A stretch of 64,000 nt of DNA from Ariolimax columbianus (taxonomy: Eukaryota; Mollusca; Gastropoda; Stylommatophora; Arionidae). Positions 23,871 to 34,965 of this stretch are shown one piece after another (the first letter of the stretch is position 1; the number at the start of each line of letters is the position of its first letter). The translations under genes were made by a program, and so were the position numbers. Below the pieces are notes generated by a model that saw only the letters and a program-made list of their open reading frames with translations, searched no databases and was not told where the DNA came from. Location: contig JAVGWX010000005.1 in the NCBI GenBank assembly GCA_036924085.1, forward strand, positions 81,706,666 to 81,770,665. Reading direction: 5' to 3'.

Positions 23871-24400
23871 ACCTGGCGCTGCTTATGTTAGATACCAGAG
23901 TGGGTCATAGCTGACCTGGCGCTGCTTATGTTACATACCAGAGTGGGTCATAGCTGACCTGGCGCTGCTTATGTTAGATACCAGAGTGGGTCATAGCTGA
24001 CCTGGCGCTGCTTATGTTAGATACCAGAGTGGGTCATAGCTGACCTGGCGCTGCTTATGTTAGATACCAGAGTGGGTCATAGCTGACCTGGCGCTGCTTA
24101 TGTTAGATACCAGAGTGGGTCATAGCTGACCTGGCGCTGCACAAGTTAGATACCAGAGTGGGTCATAGCTGACCTGGCTCTGCCTAAGTTAGATATCAGA
24201 GTGGGTCATAGCTGACCTGGCGCTGCCTAAGTTAGATATCAGAGTGGGTCACAGCTGACCTGGAGCTGCCTAAGTTTTATACCAGAGTTGGTCATAGCTG
24301 ACCTGGCGCTGCCTAAGTTAGATACCAGAGTGGGTCATAGCTGACCTGTCGCTGCTTATGTTAGATACCAGAGTGGGTCATAGTTGTCTAAGTTAGATAC
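23862..24400. repeat. 47-bp minisatellite continuous with a LINE 3' end
   Basis: About 11 units of CTGACCTGGCGCTGCTTATG with TTAGATACCAGAGTGGGTC. The first unit overlaps the last LINE codons (AFTADLALL). Confidence 0.93.
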
Positions 24401-25300
24401 CAGAGTGTATCCAGGCTAGTAAACGCTGCTTACATTAGATACCAGAGTGAATCCAGGCTGATCGCGCGCTGCATACATTATATACCAGAGTGTGTCCAGG
24501 CTGATCACGCGCTGTTTACTTTAGATACCACGGTGTGTCCAGGCTGATCATGCGTTGCTTACATTAGAGTACCAGAGTGTATCCAGGCTGATCGCGTGCT
24601 GCTTACATTATATACCAGAGTGTATCCAGGCTGATCGCGTGCTGCTTACATTATATACCAGAGTGTATCCAGGCTGATCGCGTGCTGCTTACATTAGATA
24701 CCAGAGTGTATCCAGGCTGATCGCGTGCTGCTTACATTAGATACCAGAGTGTATCCAGGCTGATCGCGTGCTGCTTACATTATATACCAGAGTGTATCCA
24801 GGCTGATCGCGTGCTGCTTACATTAGATACCAGAGTGTATCCAGGCTGATCGCGTGCTGCTTACATTAGATACCAGAGTGTATCCAGGCTGATCGCGTGC
24901 TGCTTACATTATATACCAGAGTGTATCCAGGCTGATCGCGTGCTGTTTACATTAGATACCAGAGTGTATCCAGGCTGATGGCGTGCTGCTTACATTAGAT
25001 ACCAGAGTGTATCCAGGCTGATCGCGCACTGATTACATTAGATACCAAAGTGTATCCAGGCTGATCGCGCGCTGATTACATTAGATACCAGAGTGTGTCC
25101 AGGCTGATCGCTCGCTGATTACATTAGATACCAGAGTGTGTCCAGGCCGACTGTGCGCTATTTACATTAGATATCACATTGTGTCCAGGCCGACTGTGCG
25201 CTATTTACATTATGTATCACATTGTGTCCAGGCCGAATGCGCGCTATTTACATTACATACCAGAGTGTGTCCATGCTGACCTGGTGCTGCTTACGTATTT
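24400..25300. repeat. ~43-bp minisatellite, diverged continuation
   Basis: About 20 units of TATCCAGGCTGATCGCGTGC with TGCTTACATTAGATACCAGA. It shares GCTTA-TTAGATACCAGAGTG with the 47-bp array on its left, so the two are one lineage. Confidence 0.92.
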
Positions 25301-26639
25301 AATACGAGAAGGTGTCCAAGCGTAACCTTCATATACTTCAGTTAACAGAATATGCTACATCAAGGTTATTCTTTTCCATCCTCTCGTATACCTAACTTGG
25401 CCTATAAATGTGAAGAATCAGCTGTATGTAGATACAAATATGTTCAGTCTGACAACGTCCGAATGACAGTTCATACTATGTGCCTACCTTTTAGTCTGAC
25501 AACACCATCTTCTATAAGTGGATGTCTCTTCTTTCAACAAAGTATCAACACTTCATCTCCAACATCATTAACTATTGTGGGGCCCCCGCTCCACACAAGG
25601 TGAGACCTTGCAAACTTATAAAAATGATGACTCGAAAATGTCATGTCCATCAGCTGTGACCTGCTTTGTTATTGCATTGTCTTTTTGTCGATACAAAAAA
25701 TGAAAAAGGAATGGCTCAGAGACCGTCCTTGGACAAACGAAAAAACCGAATCCACGTTACGGCCACGACTTTCATCAGAGACACAGAACAATTGAAAATA
25801 ACTAATAAATCACACCAAAAATCGAGAGCTGATGTAAAAAGGATATCCGATACGGCGTGAGTTGGCAGCCATTACCAGCATATGATTTGCATATATTATG
25901 AAAATGATGTGGAGGAGATAAGAGAGAAAAGATTATGATATACAGGAATGTATTCAAACCATGAGACAGGAGGGCATCCAATAAGGCTTTTCAAACTCAA
26001 TCCGGTGTCGATGGTCGTTCGAGTATGACCCATTTATTTGGACAATAGAAAACGTCTCATCGAACTGACATCATTTTAACAAGATACCCACTTGTGTTCA
26101 GTCCCTTTCATAGCAGACAGTGCCGACAACAGTGAAAGGACGAACGAATAAGTCGCCCACCAGTCTTTAGAGAAGCTGAAAACACGAACAGTAAAGTATC
26201 TAAGACAGTACACCAAACGTCATTTATGACTGAATTACCTTTACAATGTTTTATAACTAACACCTCCCACCTACTCCACATAACAGAAGACGAGAACTGT
26301 TAATGAAAAAAAACTTTCTAAAACTCCACCCTCACATGACAGTAACTGCCAAGTCACAAACTTGACATTTGTTGTTATTAGAAAATACTCGGGCTGAATT
26401 GACTCATCGCATACGTTTTATTGTATAGCGGGTTGTGATGGCTCTACTTGCATCCTGAGGCGTACTTCAGGAGGCGGACCGTGGTCATCCGGGCAGTAGT
26501 ACAATGCAAGACTTCTTACCGGCATTACCAATATGGGAATCACTGAGTAACTGTCTGTTATTTAACATAGGTTGTAATTGCATAGCTGACAAAGTGACAG
26601 AATTGAACACTTGACAGGGAACTGGGTGAATGACTGAAT
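25300..26639. other. Unassigned intron sequence
   Basis: Open frames of 83 and 64 codons at 25352 and 25666 show no recognisable motif, and the intron context argues against them being genes. Confidence 0.5.
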
Positions 26640-27070
26640 AATTGTGTGGAGGGACAACTGAATACATGTCGGATTGATAATAGGATATATACCTGAATAG
26701 AAGGATGGATAGATAACTGGGAAGATAGCTGTATCGATTGCCAGATAGATAGATATTTGAACGGATAACTGGTTGGATGGTTGTATAGAAGTTAACTTTA
26801 TGGAAAAAATGAATAGAAAACTAGATGGATGGTTAAATAGATTACTTCATAGGTAGTTGGATAGACAAATGAATGACTTACTAAATGTATATTGTTTGAT
26901 ATTTAACTGTTTAGATAACAAGACTAGATAACTTGATAACTATATTAATAGATGTTCGGATAGACGGTTAAATATACAGTTGGATTGATACTTAGATAAC
27001 CGGTGGGATGGATGAATCGATGATGTTATAGATCAGTGATTAAATAACTGACTAGATGAATGAATTGAAG
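26640..27070. repeat. GATA/GGAT-type degenerate repeat
   Basis: Irregular units around GATGGATGGTTGTATAGA and GATAGATAACTGG. A similar patch recurs at about 27785-27860. Confidence 0.75.
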
Positions 27071-27088
27071 GTTAGAAAGATAACTGGA

Positions 27089-27091
<3 letters not shown>

Positions 27092-27134
<43 letters not shown>
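27092..27134. repeat. (TA)n microsatellite
   Basis: About 21 uninterrupted TA dinucleotides in intron 1. Confidence 0.95.
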
Positions 27135-27135
<1 letters not shown>

Positions 27136-27972
27136 TGGAGAGTTAATCGATTAGATGACTAGGTAGATACAACAGTAGCGAAGCGTGATAATTTGAAGGT
27201 AATCTAAGTCATGAACATAAAGGAGCACATTAACGGTGTCGAAAATTTGAGGAAAAGTATTTCGTGTTTGAGCTGAATGAGGTAGTTTAAACAGATGCTG
27301 TCGTCGTGTCGAGGTAGTTGTCAAAGTTTTCTTGCAAATAAGCTCTAAGAGCTTGTTTTATTTCTAAAAAAATATATATCACTCTCTCCTTTAACCCGTG
27401 ATCAAATCGCAATCACAAAACTAAACAAAACTGCACTGAAATAGCATTTGAAACGCACTTTGAGAGCCTGGATAATAATACTCTGTCAGTCAAAGATGTA
27501 GGCCGTATGTGTGTCTAGTTGGCTGTGAAGAGAAGTAGCGCCCTAATGGCTATCACAAAGTTACCATTTGACCTGATTCCTACGCCATGGTAGGCTGGAC
27601 AATAGTAACTGATAAATTCACTTTGTCGCGTTTGCTAACATGTGACAAAAAGTACCATTACAATTTAATTTTATAATTTATTTGACATATGTTTTATACA
27701 AAGGGTTACCTTCTTTAATTCTTCAAAACCGTTTGGGATAGCTCATCCTATCTTGTCTATTCTAACACTTTTCTAATGTAAATCGATAGATGATTTGGTA
27801 GATAACTGAACAGATAACACTATATACAACAGGGTGAGTAGCTAGATAGATAACTGTTTATACAATAGGCCAGAGAATTGAATAGATCGATTGTTATTAT
27901 CGTTTCCATTATCGTCATGATAATACTACAGTGTCCAATAACACATCTTGTGTCTGTATTCTCTGTGTGCAG
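27135..27972. other. Intron 1 end, unassigned
   Basis: AT-rich, with a weak GATA-type patch; otherwise nothing seen before the exon 2 acceptor. Confidence 0.5.
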
Positions 27973-28056
27973 GCTTTGAAGGAGGCCTTTGGGATCATTG
28001 CTATCAGAACCACTCAGACTCCAGAGCGATGGCTGCTTGTCCGGACAGAAAGTCAA
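27973..28056 (+). CDS. Claudin/PMP22-superfamily protein, exon 2 (extracellular loop 1)
   Basis: An 84-nt exon preceded by a pyrimidine/GT-rich tract ending TGTGTGCAG and followed by GTACGG, a weaker but legal donor. In phase 1 it encodes residues 66-93 and the first base of codon 94. It carries the family signature of extracellular loop 1: G70-L71-W72, then C75 and C88, with W61 in exon 1. In claudins the pattern is W-GLW-C-C; here W61 to W72 is shorter than usual and C75 to C88 slightly longer. The exon is too short to stand out as an open frame. It was recognised because it is needed to give the loop its tryptophan and cysteines, and because it keeps phase exactly with exons 1 and 3. Confidence 0.8.
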
Positions 28057-28845
28057 GTACGGACGTAGAGGAACATACTTTGTTTTTAGGTGTAGGAGAC
28101 AAACCAATGTTTTTTCTCTAATGCTAGGCACTTGGGGGCCATGTGACTACATTGAACCGACTTTGAGAAGCTCAATATATAAATTGCTGCATTTATCAAA
28201 TGTTTATAATCCGGCCCTTTATTTGTGTCAAGACTATATGCTTTTATATATAAATATACACACATATATGGAGTGACGCCGATAAATCCATGTCCTTGAA
28301 ATATATGTTTTAACTCGGCCAAAAATGACACGAATATTATGACATTTAGTGACGAGTGATACAACATTGACATAAATTTCGCAAATGTAAATGTACTAAA
28401 CATATCTATCGTCAGATGCATGCAACACGTACTCCACGTCGTATTCGTCACTTTTTCTAGACTGACTCGTCAATTGTGCGCTGTTCAAGCTTATCCCATG
28501 CTTTCTTAACTCGATCTCTCAATTTTTCTTTCAGTAGATAATCTCTTTCAAGAAACCCCAAATACCATTTTCACCAAATGTCACATTAATAGGGTAATTG
28601 TTGACACTTTTGTAACAAATTAAAGGTCATGGATTTATTCTGTATCAACGAATGAACGAGGAACAGTCATTAAGTAACATACATTTTATTATAAAGTGCA
28701 TGGAAAAGTATGTACAATAAAAAAAATCTTATTTCAGGACGCAGAATAGCTCTTTAGCAATACTTCATGTAGGGATTGTGAAGATCAAGTTGTATGCGCA
28801 TGCGCAATATAGCGTACAATCTGACCGTAATACTGTCGATTTCAC

Positions 28846-29475
28846 ATTGGAAGAACAACGAAGCGTTATTGTTTTTTTCGTGGCCAGAGGGTGAAACACC
28901 GTCTTTAATCTACACAAGAATGAAGGTTCAAGATGGAGACAGTTATTTTAATCAGGGGAGAGTGTATGAATAGGTAGAAAATTTCAAAACGGATGACAAA
29001 ACGTCATTGATAAACCGCGGTCTTGGAGGCTCGCAAGAGTTCTAACTGACACAGTGAAGCACCAGATCAACACTGACACAGTGAAGCACCAGATCAACAC
29101 TGACACAGTGAAGCACCAGATCAACACTGACACAGTGAAGCAGCAGATCAACACTGACACAGTGAAGCAGCAGATCAACACTGACACAGTGAAACAGCAG
29201 ATCGACCAGCTTGTCTGTCGCAACAGGAAAGTCACTATTGAGAAATTCATCGTAGATTTCAACACAAAATTGCTGAGCAGACCAGTATCTATTATGACCT
29301 CGGTTATGGGAAAGTGGGTAGCAGATGTTTCAAGGCAGCTGACAACGTTATAAGGGAGGCGATGCAAAATTCGTTAAAGGTCACATCAAAAGGCTTTTCC
29401 AGAAAGCATCCGCAAGCTAGTGGACAGGTAAACAAAGTGTTTCAACAGTAGCCGCGACTTTGTCGAAAAATATGT
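28846..29475 (+). pseudogene. mariner transposase relic with tandem expansion
   Basis: Frames broken by stops near 28885 and 28960. The open stretch 29054-29353 encodes INTDTVKHQ repeats followed by VCRNRKVTIEKFIVDF, which resembles the linker helix (VRxLIxxDRRLTxxEI) of mariner transposases. No intact DD34D triad is readable. Confidence 0.65.
29046..29208. repeat. 27-bp tandem array inside the mariner relic
   Basis: Six copies of a unit with ACTGACACAGTGAAGCACCA, encoding INTDTVKHQ in one frame. Confidence 0.93.
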
Positions 29476-29523
29476 ATGGTTTGCACTCTTGTAAAAATGT
29501 TATTAATAAAATTCTGTTACTTA

Positions 29524-31364
29524 AGTACTGGCCCCCGTATATGTATGTGTGTGTATGTGTGTCTATGTGCATGCCTCCTTTAGTCCAGTAGTCCATCTAT
29601 ATTTTTATAAATCCATCTGCCTATCTAATCACCCATCCATAAAGTCAACCACATAATAATCGATCTGTCTATCGACCCATTTGTCTTTCGTTGTCATAAA
29701 TCACAAATAAAATATCAATTTCATTGTATACGCAGTAATACATTGTACTTGTTTGGGTTTAAAATACCCTGAGAAAAACAAATCCATGTTTTCTTAAACT
29801 TAATTAATTATTGTCCGATTTATATACGTATAATGACAAGATGGTTGTGTTTCGTTACGCTTAATAAGTATTTGTCAGACTTATGCTACATATTTTTCTG
29901 TGTGTGAAGATATAATGAGATGATGTCCGTATTGTATTATATGTACAGAAAAATGTCTGCGTTTTTGTATGTTCAGAGAATATGTCTGCACTTTTTATAT
30001 GTTTAGAGAGGATGTTCATGTTTTCTGTTTTCATAGAATTGCAGTTTTCTGTAAATGTTCACAGGTTTCACTATTTGTTTCACAAGAAGCTTCATCACAA
30101 CACGCTATTCCACGCAAGAACTAATAGAGTTGTACACCATTTTTATTTATCTGTCACATGACTGCCCATGGCAAGTGGGCCACCTGGCAGTAATAGGACA
30201 CAAGTGCCTTTAACTAAAGATAGTAGTTCCAGCACGCTATAACCCATTCAGGTAGAACTAAAACAAAACCTGGCGGTTTGATTTGAACGCCCGTCGTATA
30301 TATAAAGAAATGACCTCTACATCCACATAGGCAGGAGATGCACAGCGAAGAAGTCACAGATGTGTTGGACGAAATGTAGTTACTCTTGTTACTTTTGTCA
30401 CGTAAACCTGCATTCTTATGTCGTCCTTGTTTTTCTGTTGTTCTTTTGTTAGCAGTTGCTTCCTTCTGTTAAATGGTTTATTCACGTTAAGTTTACTGTA
30501 ACATTTTTTTAAATCGCCAATATTTTCTCATTTAAGATGTTGCATTTTAAGTGTTTTTATTCTGTTTATCTAAGAACTGTACACATTCTTGTTGCTTAAT
30601 TATCATTGGTTATGTACCGCTATTTTTAGTTAACACCTATGTTATCTTTTGTGGTGTTTCCATTTGTCCAGTTTTTGATACATATCTTTAGAGATTGAAA
30701 CAGCATGTCTAATGATGTTCTCTTGTGCAGTTGAATATGTTTATTGTGTTATGTTTTGTTAAAGATAATCGATATAACTGAACTTCGAAAAGAACATACG
30801 TCCAGAGTACCGTTCAGCAAATCACGAGGACGGTATAAATATTCGTGTAGCTCGCTGACTGTATCTCCGTGCTCGACGTATGTTTGGTATCCAACATATG
30901 CATCCTACAGATAGAGGATATAGATATATTGTATTGATCTTAAACATTGAGAACAACAAAATCAATAGTCACTAAGGTATAGCCATTTCTAAATTAGAGC
31001 TTGGACAGAATAGAGAGATTGAAATGGTCTGATCAGATGGCTAATTTGGAACTGTAGTAAAGAAAAAGACAGATAAAAGGGAGGTGAAGACGCTGGAAAG
31101 CACAAATCAATGAAACCAGCTTATAGCATTGCAAGGCAGTCTTAGTTCTTCGATTTCCAGATCAAGAGAGATAAACAGGACCAAAACACACATGGAGATG
31201 AAAGCTCAAGACAAACGTGCAGGGATGTAACAGTAAACACGGTTTAAGCTGTAGGACTGGACTAGGACAGGTGGACTTCGCATGTCTTTTCTCAAGCGTT
31301 TCTCCACAGGCAGTTTGTAATTGACTGATGTGTTAAAACAACGTTTTTTTCGTGTTTTTTTTAG
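29524..31364. other. Intron 2 sequence, unassigned
   Basis: Contains no clear repeat. A stretch at 30130-30340 might be an old SINE and 31030-31215 an old LINE end, but neither is strong enough to call. Confidence 0.45.
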
Positions 31365-31514
31365 GTTGGCAAAATGGTGTTATAGGCCTGATGATATTTG
31401 CTGCAACTTTTGGATTCCTGGCTTCTGTTCTGTCCATATGCGGTGTCTTCACAAATCCGTTACCTAGAAAAATTTATTACTTCCATTCTGCTGGTGAAAT
31501 TTTCTTCATATGCG
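31365..31514 (+). CDS. Claudin/PMP22-superfamily protein, exon 3 (TM2 and start of TM3)
   Basis: A 150-nt exon with a poly-T tract and TTTAG acceptor and a TGCG|GTGAGT donor. It encodes the end of loop 1 (S94-W95), the second membrane segment (about 98-121), a short basic intracellular turn containing P125, P127, R128 and K129, and the beginning of the third membrane segment (about 137-143). It enters and leaves in phase 1 and joins exons 2 and 4 without a stop. The downstream intron (31515-38696) contains the rDNA-derived retroposon at 32397-35454. Confidence 0.85.
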
Positions 31515-31794
31515 GTGAGTATACAAAAAGTCTACATACCATTTTCTGACATGTGAATGCCACTTGTTTATTACGCATTCAATGAAGGTTTCGTTTGTTC
31601 ACCGAAAGCATTATCGACTGGGCATGTATGTTTATCTCTTCTATGCTTTGACTTGATTCGTCTCCCCACATAAGATGCATATGGCTCTTTTCTATTTCCT
31701 GTGACTTAAACAGGCTGGTTTTTGTGTGGTAAGTGTTTATAAAGGCCACATACTCAAAATGATTATTGTAGAAAAATGTAGTAATTCAATGTGG

Positions 31795-32382
31795 ATCTTC
31801 ATACTGTATTAATCAACTACATCAAAGCTTTTGACTGCATACATCACCAGCAATTATGGAATATCGTGTATAACAGGGGTTTTCCCAAAACACATTACGC
31901 AATACACATCTCATGACACAACTGTGCTACGAGGAACATGTTGCTGTAAAGGTAGACTGAGACACGCCAGAGTGATTTGTCCTCCAGAAAGGCATGAACC
32001 AATTCTGCATGCTCTCCCTGTATATATGAACCAGTTCTACATGTTCTCCCTGTATCTGTGAACCAATTCTGCATGCTGTCCCTGTATATGTGAACCAGTT
32101 CTACATGTTCTCCCTGTATCTGTGAACCAATTCTGCATGCTGTCCCTGTATATGTGAACCAGTTCTACATGTTCTCCCTGTATCTGTGAACCAATTCTGC
32201 ATGCTCTCCCTGTATCTGTTTAACATTCATGCTGAGAATATAATGAGGAACATTAGAAAATACCAAGAACACACAAAGTGGGACGTTTTTGGCATGGCAT
32301 GACATCAGATCCCCGAATACAGATACTGTGTTAGAAAATCTAGTTGTGAAACAACACAGCGTTGCATGAAATCTATATTTTT
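31795..32382 (+). pseudogene. LINE RT relic, left part (interrupted by the rDNA retroposon)
   Basis: IKAFDCIHHQQLWNIV (31815) is the RT block around the first catalytic aspartate. The QGCMLSP-like block is expanded into a ~32-bp tandem array (31994-32222). FNIHAENIMRN (32222) then gives the following RT helix. The frame runs into LNTT at the left duplication of the rDNA retroposon and resumes at 35469. Confidence 0.75.
31994..32222. repeat. ~32-bp (64-bp dimer) array inside LINE RT
   Basis: About seven units around GAACCAATTCTGCATGCTCT and CCCTGTAT, alternating two variants. It starts at the QGCMLSP-like block of the RT relic. Confidence 0.88.
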
Positions 32383-32396
32383 AAACACAACATACA
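32383..32396. repeat. Target-site duplication, left copy, of the rDNA retroposon
   Basis: AAACACAACATACA, identical to 35455-35468 immediately after the (GAA)n tail. Confidence 0.92.
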
Positions 32397-33047
32397 TCTG
32401 GGGTAGTTGTCTCACCGCCGCGAATCAATTTTAACCAGTGTTCGTAAAGCGATCTCAGTCCCGCCAGGCGGAGCGATAGCGTGGGCTTGCGGAAAACGCT
32501 TGCTCGCCTTTCCCCGTAGAGGTATTGGGATGCGGTTGTTTTTTTTGCGTCTCCTCCGCCGAGGTGCGCTGCTCTGGTCCGTATCGAGAAACGTTGTCAG
32601 TCGGTGGTGATTTATCTAAGACTTATAGCAGAGCTCGACAGTTCGTCTCGCTGGTGGTCAGACTCTCGCAAAGAGCTTGTGACCGGCAAATGGAAAGAAG
32701 CAGGAATCGTGCCTGAAGGCCCTGTGTTCTCCCGGGGACCAACCCTCGAGAGAAGGGCAGGCCGGCAGGCCAAATTGTCTCTAGTCCCAGTGAAATTCAT
32801 CGCGGGGGTCGTTGGGATCCGTTCTGCACAGAGCGCTGCCATCCCTCTTCGAGCGAGCCTGGTCGGTCGGTCGGTCGTCTGGTGTGTGTAGGGGCCCCTG
32901 TCAGGCGGTCCTAGGTCGACGGAGTGAGGGACGGGGTAGAACAACCGTCCGTTCGTTCGTCAGTCGGTCCCTGCGGCCGTCCCAGTGAGGCTTTTTACAC
33001 ACCCGTCCTCCGCCGACCGGTGTGTGCGGTACGTACGTCTCCGACAG
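32397..33047 (+). other. 5'ETS-like leader of the rDNA retroposon
   Basis: About 650 bases directly upstream of the 18S 5' end, more GC-rich than the surroundings, with repeated GGTCG units near 32870 and 32965. By position it should be external transcribed spacer, and its first base would then lie near a Pol I start site. This is inferred from position and composition only; no ETS or promoter sequence was available for comparison. Confidence 0.55.
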
Positions 33048-33194
33048 ATATCTGGTTGATCCTGCCAGTAGTCATTTGCTTGTCTCAAAGATTAAGCCAT
33101 GCATGTCTAAGTTCACACTGTCTCATGGTGAAACCGCGAATGGCTCATTAAATCAGTCGAAGTTCCTTAGATGACACGATCCTACTTGGATAAC
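33048..33194 (+). pseudogene. 18S rRNA 5' terminal fragment
   Basis: Begins TCTGGTTGATCCTGCCAGTA, the universal eukaryotic 18S 5' end, and continues through CATGCATGTCTAAGT and GCGAATGGCTCATTAAATCA to CCTACTTGGATAAC. It then jumps, with no intervening helices, to the V4 region. About 500 nt of 18S are missing, so this cannot make a functional small-subunit RNA. Confidence 0.93.
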
Positions 33195-33684
33195 TTGGTC
33201 CGGCTCGCGCCGGTTCACTGCCCGTTGTCTCCTGCCCTACCGTCTGCCGGCTCTCTCCCATGGGTGCTCTTCGCTGAGCGTCCTGGGTGGCCGGCGCGTT
33301 TACTTTGAAAAAATTAGAGTGTTCAAAGCAGGCCTCGGCTGCCTGAATAATGGTGCATGGAATAATGGAATAGGACCTCGGTTCTATTTTGTTGTTTTTC
33401 GGAACTGGAGGTAATGATTAACAGGGACAAACGGGGGCATTCGTATTGCGGCGTTAGAGGTGAAATTCTTGGATCGCCGCAAGACGAGCTACTGCGAAAG
33501 CATTTGTCAAGAATGTTTTCATAAATCAAGAACGAAAGTCAGAGGCATGAAGACGATCAGATACCGTCGTAGTTCTGACCATAAACGATGCCGACTAGCG
33601 ATCCGCAGGAGTTGCTTCGATGACCCTGCGGGCAGCTTCCGGGAAACCAAAGTGTTTGGGTTCCGGGGGAAGTATGGTTGCAAA

Positions 33685-33733
<49 letters not shown>

Positions 33734-33757
33734 GCGGCTTAATTCGACTCAACACGG
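33195..33757 (+). pseudogene. 18S rRNA central fragment (V4 to about position 1150)
   Basis: Contains long blocks of conserved 18S: TTTACTTTGAAAAAATTAGA, GGAATAATGGAATAGGACC, AGAGGTGAAATTCTTGGATC, CCATAAACGATGCCGACTAG, and AAAGGAATTGACGGAAGGGC at 33695. The V4 stretch (33195-33300) has the CTCTTCGCTGAG hallmark seen in mollusc 18S. A few substitutions break otherwise invariant positions. After about 33757 the sequence leaves 18S and becomes 28S-like. Confidence 0.93.
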
Positions 33758-34131
33758 CCAACACTGAAATGATTGACATGCCGAGACCACTTTCCTTGGG
33801 TCTATCTAATATGGAACGGGCGCTGGATTTAGACCCTCGGAAATCTAGGGTTATGCCCTCTGTGGCTCGGTTGGTCGGCATTCAGTGTTTGATAAAGGAA
33901 TTGACGGAAGAGCACTACCAGGAGTGGAGCCTGCGGCTTAAATTGACTTAAGACGCCAATACTGTGGAATAACTGTCAAATCGAAAGCACCTTCGTGGGG
34001 TCTAATAGTGAACATGTGCTGGTATTAGACCCACGGAAGACAGGTCAGTCTCTTAACCCCCTAATGAAAGAGCGTCTGCTGTGGTAATCTGGTCTTAACC
34101 CTGCAGAAATCGCAGGTTCCAGAAACTTGGC
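33695..34131 (+). repeat. Duplicated 18S/28S junction module
   Basis: A block starting with 18S AAAGGAATTGACGGAAG and running into a 28S-like segment (TCTAAT...GAACGGG...TAGACCCTCGGAA) occurs at 33695-33892 and again, diverged, at 33894-34131 (start-to-start 199 bp). The second copy runs further into 28S (GAAGACAGGTCAG, then CGCAGGTTCCAGA). The same unnatural 18S-28S junction being present twice means the fusion arose first and was duplicated afterwards. Confidence 0.75.
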
Positions 34132-34643
34132 CATTGACAAACTAAAAAGCCCTCTATTGATACGTCCGGTCTAATATTGAACGGGTGCTGGAAATAGACC
34201 CTCGGAAGACAGGTCAGTTTTACCCTACTAATGACAGGGCGTTGCTACGGTAATCCTGCTCAACTCGAGAGGAGCCGCAGAAATTTGGTTCACGTACTAG
34301 GCTGATAAGCCAACGGCGCGAGGCTACAAGGTGAGGGATTACGGCCGAACGCCTCTAAGCAAAAATATCCCCCAAAAGCTCAGCACGATTGCAAAGGGAG
34401 GCTTCGACATGGTGGGGACCTGGGGCTCCCGCTCCAGCCCCACCCGGTCGAGCCGCAGAATGAGGTCTCTGCCGTCCGCCGATCAAAGCGGGCGGGAAGC
34501 TGCTCGATATTCACCCCATACGGCGATGAGGTATGAAACCATTTGTAGAAGACTTAGTTCTCGGTCGGGGTGCCCTAAGCAGTAGATCAGCTACCGAACT
34601 GCGAACTGCTGATACTCAACCCTTGACCACGAGATATGTCCGC
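34132..34643 (+). pseudogene. 28S rRNA 3'-terminal domain (third, longest copy)
   Basis: From GGTCTAATATTGAACGGG (34168) through GACAGGTCAGTTTTACCCTA, GGTAATCCTGCTCA, GGCTGATAAGCCAA and GAACGCCTCTAAG to a segment resembling the extreme 28S 3' end (AAACCATTTGTAGAAGAC, then CCCTTGACCACGAGA). The sarcin-ricin loop at about 34259-34274 reads CTCAACTCGAGAGGAG where functional 28S has the invariant AGTACGAGAGGA, so it is not a working rRNA. The end near 34640 is approximate. Confidence 0.85.
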
Positions 34644-34659
34644 ACACCAGGCGAACAAC

Positions 34660-34885
34660 ATCTCCATGCAATGACCAGGCTTGTCCCCTGGTCAAATGCA
34701 CTATTTCGAGAGGAATCACAGGTCGCTGACATTTGGTCCACGTGCTTGGCTGATAAGCTAACATCTGAGGGACTACGGCCGAACGCCTCTAAGCCAGAAT
34801 CCCGCCCTAAATCTCAGCACCGCTGTGATGGGAGGCTACAACATGGCTGGGGCTTGCGTCTCAGCCCAGCCCGGTCGAGCGGCAG
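34660..34885 (+). pseudogene. 28S rRNA 3' domain, fourth partial copy
   Basis: Repeats the segment around CGAGAGGAATCACAGG, ACATTTGGTCCACGTGCTTG, ACATCTGAGGGACTACGGCC and GAACGCCTCTAAGCCAGAAT, followed by a GC-rich stretch. It lies after the 28S 3' terminus of the previous copy, an order that does not occur in normal rDNA. Confidence 0.8.
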
Positions 34886-34965
34886 AAATGCACCTGGTAA
34901 AATGCACTACCGCCTCGCTCTTTGCCTCTGTCTGCTATCAGTCATCCCAATGGACGCAGAAGAGA

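Larger units (their letters stand above)
28673..29521 (+). mobile_element. mariner-type DNA transposon relic
   Basis: Bounded by TA dinucleotides (28671-28672 and 29522-29523) with inverted ends: AGTAACATACATTTTATT at the left against AGTAACAGAATTTTATT at the right. The internal frame shows a Mos1-like helix-turn-helix start (EEQRSVIVFFVARG about 28848, then GDS and GRVYE) and a transposase C-terminus (SRDFVEKY about 29450). Most of the catalytic core is deleted, and a 27-bp array at 29046-29208 sits in the middle. It is a non-autonomous remnant in intron 2 of the claudin-like gene. Confidence 0.78.

Noticed and set aside
25352..25860. Two + strand frames of 83 and 64 codons
   Set aside because: No motif and no support; they lie within intron 1 of the claudin-like gene.
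30130..30340. Possible old SINE
   Set aside because: A GGTTTGATTTGAACGCCC-like patch resembles a B box, but no A box, tail or duplication was found.
32407..33151. Overlapping frames of 63-110 codons on both strands
   Set aside because: GC-rich ETS-like and 18S sequence lowers stop frequency; no protein motif is present.
33048..34643. A functional rDNA unit
   Set aside because: About 500 nt of 18S are missing, ITS1, 5.8S and most of 28S are absent, 28S pieces are iterated out of order, and the sarcin-ricin loop is altered.
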